DNA of 64,000 nucleotides, from NCBI RefSeq assembly GCF_900104815.1, contig NZ_FNTD01000003.1, forward strand, positions 62,001 to 126,000, read 5' to 3'. Position 1 is the stretch's first letter. The number at the start of each line of letters is the position of its first letter. The position numbers were made by a program, and so were the translations under genes. This document shows, in pieces, positions 61,083-64,000 of the stretch. This DNA is from Streptomyces misionensis (GTDB taxonomy: Bacteria > Actinomycetota > Actinomycetes > Streptomycetales > Streptomycetaceae). Under the pieces are notes generated by a model, which saw nothing but the letters and a program-made list of their open reading frames with translations, was not told where the DNA came from and did not search any database.

Positions 61083-61745
61083 ATGGGTGATGGTCTCGGG
61101 TGGATCGGCGAGCACTGGTACAGCGGTGCGGTCGTCAAGGACGGGATGCTCGCGGACATCTCCCTCACGGCGGTGCGCGGTGTGGACCCGGTGGACTTCG
61201 TGGTCCGTCTCGGTGCTGACCGGCTCAGGGCTGAACGGGCTCCGCTGTTCAAGGACTTCGAGCGGCGAGGCGTGGCGTTGGGCGACAGTGTGGCGATGTT
61301 CGGCCGAAGCGGCGAGTGGACATACGTTCTGGAGACGGAGCGGTCTACCTGGCACCTTCTTTTCCTTGACCGGCTGGGCCAGGACACCCTGATGGAGCAG
61401 GGCGAAGAATTCGTGTGCCTGGACCGCTTCCTGGTCGAGGCCCCGTGGGTCTGCTACGGCGACGCGGCCGGTGAAGTGAGGGCCATCGGGCCCGGCGACA
61501 GTGTGCTGGAGACCGCTTTCCCGCTCGTGGACCGCCTCGGCGCCTTCGCCACGCTGGACGCGGCCCTGCGTCAGACCGGGGCGGTGCGGGCCACCTTCCC
61601 CGGATGTGACGACGCTGAGGATGAAGACGAGGAACTGGCGAGGCGGCTGTTCACGGCGGTGGGTGAGCATCTCGGGCTGTCGCTGCCGCGCCGGGAGATC
61701 GAACAGGGTCTGCTGCCCGCGGTACACCTGCCCTCGCCGGTGTGA
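61083..61745 (+). CDS. Hypothetical protein, DUF6461-like
   Basis: 220 residues from ATG 61083 with GGGGAAGG upstream. The start GLGWIGEHWYSGAVVKDGMLADISLTAVRGVDPVDFVVRLGAD and mid-part GEWTYVLETERSTWHLLFLDRLG match a widespread Streptomyces family of unknown function in which an immunity or SUKH-like role is sometimes suggested. It is divergent from the TPR-like gene and convergent with a secreted nuclease gene, a layout that would suit an immunity protein; this is only inference. Confidence 0.65.
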   Translation: MGDGLGWIGEHWYSGAVVKDGMLADISLTAVRGVDPVDFVVRLGADRLRAERAPLFKDFERRGVALGDSVAMFGRSGEWTYVLETERSTWHLLFLDRLGQDTLMEQGEEFVCLDRFLVEAPWVCYGDAAGEVRAIGPGDSVLETAFPLVDRLGAFATLDAALRQTGAVRATFPGCDDAEDEDEELARRLFTAVGEHLGLSLPRREIEQGLLPAVHLPSPV

Positions 61746-61806
61746 GCCGGAGCTCACAGGGACACCACGCCCTGGCGGCGCGGCGCCCCCTGTGAGCGAC
61801 GTGGTG

Positions 61807-63915
61807 CTATTGGTTGTTCGCGGTCATGGTGCACTTCACGGTCGTGCTGTCGCTGGAGCATGCCGCGCTCATGTTCGTGTTCAGCCAGTACGGGTCGCGG
61901 TCCAGCAGGCGCTGGTTCGCGTTGAAGGCCGCGAAGCCGGCCATCGAACCGCTGTTGTCGCTCCCGGAGATCGCGGACCGTCCGCAGACCTCCTTCCACG
62001 TCGGGGTATGGCCGTCGATGTTGAACAGGTGGACGGTGCTGCCCTGCTTGCTCGCGAAGGTCTGCACACAGGCGTCTCCGCTGCTGACCGGGTTCAGGCC
62101 GCCCGCGAGCGAGGGCATCCCACCGCTGTTGTAGGTGGAGTTGAACGCGAACTCGTCGCAGTTGGGCTGGTCTGTCGTGCTGTTGAGGGCGCTGGTGTCG
62201 CCGTTGGCCGCTGCCCATCCGGTCGGGCAGATCACCGTCCGGTTGCCGCTGATGTCACTGTCGGCCAGGAAGTACAGCGGCTTGCCGTAGGCCAGGCTGC
62301 CGGGGTGATTGGTCAGCTTGTGCTGGATCAGCCAGGCGTGTGCCGAGGCCTGCGGGTACTTCGCCGCGTTGAACGTGTAGGTCGGCACGTAGTTGTGAAA
62401 CACGCAGCCGATCGTCGGCGCCTGACTGACGATCTTGGTGTTGTCGCACCGGATCTGGTCGGAAGCTCCGCCGTTCTCCAGGTCGCCGTTCGCGACGTCC
62501 ATGAAGACGGCGGGGGACGACTCCACCGTCTGTGCCGGGAGCTTCGGGTTGCCCTGCAGCGCAACCGCGACACCGAGCTTCATCACCTCGGGGTTGGTAG
62601 AGGACGGTCCGGTGAGCGTCGGTCCCCAGACGTAGGAGGCGTCCGAGGTAACCGTGTGGTGGTCGCCGGGAACCCATGAGGCCGCTCCCTGCCAGCCGCT
62701 GACGCTCTGGACGTCGCAGTTGCCGGAGGGCTCGCAGTCGATGACGGGAGCGTCCAGTGTGAAGGCGGGGATGGTTGCCGGAACGTCCACGTTGGTGACG
62801 CTGATCCGCTCAGTGATGTTCCCGGACTGCGGATCGAGCTTGCGCTCGTTGACCACCAGTGCCTTCACGGTGCCCACGGGGGCGTTGTTGATCATCGCTT
62901 CCCACGACAGGGTGAACGACGAGCACTCCTCGAACCGCGTGGTCCATACCCCTGCCGGCGGGTTGGCTGGGTCACAGTTGCTGACCAAGGAGGATGTCGC
63001 CGCGGCCCTTTTCTGTGCGTCGGTTTCACGGGGCAGGGTGAAGTTACGGCCGTTGTAGGGCTCGGCCTTGCCGCACACCTTCACTCCGTCCGAGGAGGTG
63101 GTGCAGCGGGTCGGGAACAACCCGGGATCGGTGGAGCGATCGCGGTTCGGGGCGGCCGTGGCCGTCCACGGGGAGGCCGGTGCCAGCGTTTTCGTGTACG
63201 GCTGGGCGGACTGGTCCGGGTTCACCGCCGAGGCGTTGGGGTTGGGCAGCGTCAAGTCGACGGGCATCGTGACGCGGAATCGTGCCCACGGCGACCACGA
63301 GGTCTCGTACAGACCGCTTTCCTTGGCGTAGGCGGAGGTGTGGAAGACGTAGTCGACGTTCGGCTTCAGGTATCCGGCCCCCACGGTCACGGAGGCGAGC
63401 GATCCGGACGTGACGTAGCCGGATACCTCGACACCGTACTGGCCACTGCTGATTGGTACCTGGGTCTTGGCGTTCCCCGAGGAGTCGGCGGTCCAGACCT
63501 CGAAGGTGAGATCCATCGTGCCGCCGTCGGCGTTGGTCACGGTGTTGCTGAGCTTGACCCTCGGAGTGGTGACCTGCCAGACGCCGGAGGCGTCCTTCGT
63601 GCCCGGCCCAGCCGTGGGAGTCTTGCCGGACACGGGACGGGACGCTGTGGCGGTCAGGGGTGTCATCGCTGGCCCGGCGGCCGGCCGGGTCGACGGTGCG
63701 GCATTCGGATTCAGGTTGCGATTGAAGCCCCCACCACCGGCCGCAGTTGCGGTCGCCGTTCCAGATCCCAGTAACAGCAGCGCTGCGACGCCGATGGCCA
63801 ACCGGCGAAGGACGGGCTTACTTCTGGACGTACCAGGCAAGACGTTTCCCTGCTGACCCTGTTCCGCCCATCTGCCGATACAGACTTGGGCCTTTCTTAA
63901 GTTTTTCCAGGACAC
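61807..63915 (-). CDS. Secreted protein with C-terminal NucA/NucB-type DNase domain
   Basis: About 702 residues. Signal segment RRLAIGVAALLLLGSGTATATA near residue 40; then a long extracellular region with beta-rich fibronectin-like parts (VDYVFHTSAYAKESGLYETSWSPWARFRVTMP). The C-terminal 150 residues have NCDEFAFNSTYNSGG, ACVQTFASKQG and DPYWLN, matching the NucA/NucB nuclease fold (CDEYPFAST-type motif). Codon 6 of the GTG start at 63913-63915 is TTA, so expression may depend on the bldA tRNA. Ribosome site GAGAGG upstream. Likely degrades extracellular DNA or acts as a toxin. Confidence 0.75.
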   Translation of the reverse strand: MSWKNLRKAQVCIGRWAEQGQQGNVLPGTSRSKPVLRRLAIGVAALLLLGSGTATATAAGGGGFNRNLNPNAAPSTRPAAGPAMTPLTATASRPVSGKTPTAGPGTKDASGVWQVTTPRVKLSNTVTNADGGTMDLTFEVWTADSSGNAKTQVPISSGQYGVEVSGYVTSGSLASVTVGAGYLKPNVDYVFHTSAYAKESGLYETSWSPWARFRVTMPVDLTLPNPNASAVNPDQSAQPYTKTLAPASPWTATAAPNRDRSTDPGLFPTRCTTSSDGVKVCGKAEPYNGRNFTLPRETDAQKRAAATSSLVSNCDPANPPAGVWTTRFEECSSFTLSWEAMINNAPVGTVKALVVNERKLDPQSGNITERISVTNVDVPATIPAFTLDAPVIDCEPSGNCDVQSVSGWQGAASWVPGDHHTVTSDASYVWGPTLTGPSSTNPEVMKLGVAVALQGNPKLPAQTVESSPAVFMDVANGDLENGGASDQIRCDNTKIVSQAPTIGCVFHNYVPTYTFNAAKYPQASAHAWLIQHKLTNHPGSLAYGKPLYFLADSDISGNRTVICPTGWAAANGDTSALNSTTDQPNCDEFAFNSTYNSGGMPSLAGGLNPVSSGDACVQTFASKQGSTVHLFNIDGHTPTWKEVCGRSAISGSDNSGSMAGFAAFNANQRLLDRDPYWLNTNMSAACSSDSTTVKCTMTANNQ

Positions 63916-64000
63916 GGGTGTGGTCCTCTCACGCCGGTGACTTCACCAGCAATGACTCTTGGATGGCTGCGACATGCGTTCGACGTCGCCGCCCCTTCCT

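Noticed and set aside
61501..62679. Plus-strand frame opposite the nuclease gene
   Set aside because: Overlaps two better-supported genes and lacks any family signature.

Overview
The window is very GC-rich actinobacterial DNA. GTG starts, GTGA/ATGA stop-start overlaps, SARP regulators and Streptomyces-type IS elements point to Streptomyces or a close relative. A decayed telomere terminal-protein gene (tpg) suggests a linear replicon, either a chromosome arm or a linear plasmid.

Region 1 (1 to about 24.2 kb) is the right part of a biosynthetic gene cluster that continues past the left edge. The leftward arm holds an aromatic type II polyketide core: KS-alpha, a chain-length factor (CLF) whose frame runs without a stop into an acyl carrier protein (ACP), and a malonyl-type acyltransferase. 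It also holds deoxysugar genes (rmlA, rmlB, a 3-ketoreductase-type oxidoreductase, a 4-ketoreductase-type SDR), two glycosyltransferases and the start of a luciferase-like monooxygenase. Two SARP regulators sit upstream. The rightward arm starts from a divergent promoter region and encodes an azole-forming RiPP set: a precursor with a nitrile-hydratase-like leader, a fused E1-like/YcaO cyclodehydratase and a SagB-type dehydrogenase. A sensor kinase and a LuxR-type response regulator follow. A second leftward operon holds a small unknown protein, two acyl-CoA dehydrogenase-like proteins, an ACP-like protein lacking the phosphopantetheine serine, and an Sfp-type phosphopantetheinyl transferase. 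Type II PKS, deoxysugar and azole-RiPP genes in one compact locus is the most interesting feature here; I do not recognise it as a known pathway.

Region 2 (24.1 to 31.8 kb) is a mobile-element scar. An ISAzo13-family transposase gene cuts into the last operon of the cluster, an IS5-type fragment follows, and a tpg pseudogene is split by an IS701-family element with a CTAG duplication and a passenger gene. Next come two coupled RepL-like winged-helix genes flanked by a perfect 68-bp palindrome and related sites, then a tyrosine-recombinase remnant.

Region 3 (31.8 to 45.5 kb) is accessory DNA: a possible PD-(D/E)XK-like protein, a module of XRE regulator, ImmA/IrrE peptidase, membrane protein and amidohydrolase, a replication-type gene with internal hairpins, an ABC exporter, an alpha/beta hydrolase with divergent MarR regulator, a secreted HNH-like protein with a decayed second copy, dispersed repeats, and a 64-residue protein closely resembling the UBA domain of eukaryotic NAC-alpha.

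Region 4 (45.5 to 64 kb) mixes pseudogenes (DNA ligase, integrase, frameshifted genes) with small membrane proteins, a protein with 12-residue beta-helix-like repeats, an IS21-family element carrying a passenger gene and inserted at the 3' end of a tandem-repeat (TPR-like) gene, and a secreted NucA/NucB-type nuclease whose sixth codon is TTA. No tRNA, rRNA or CRISPR array was seen.
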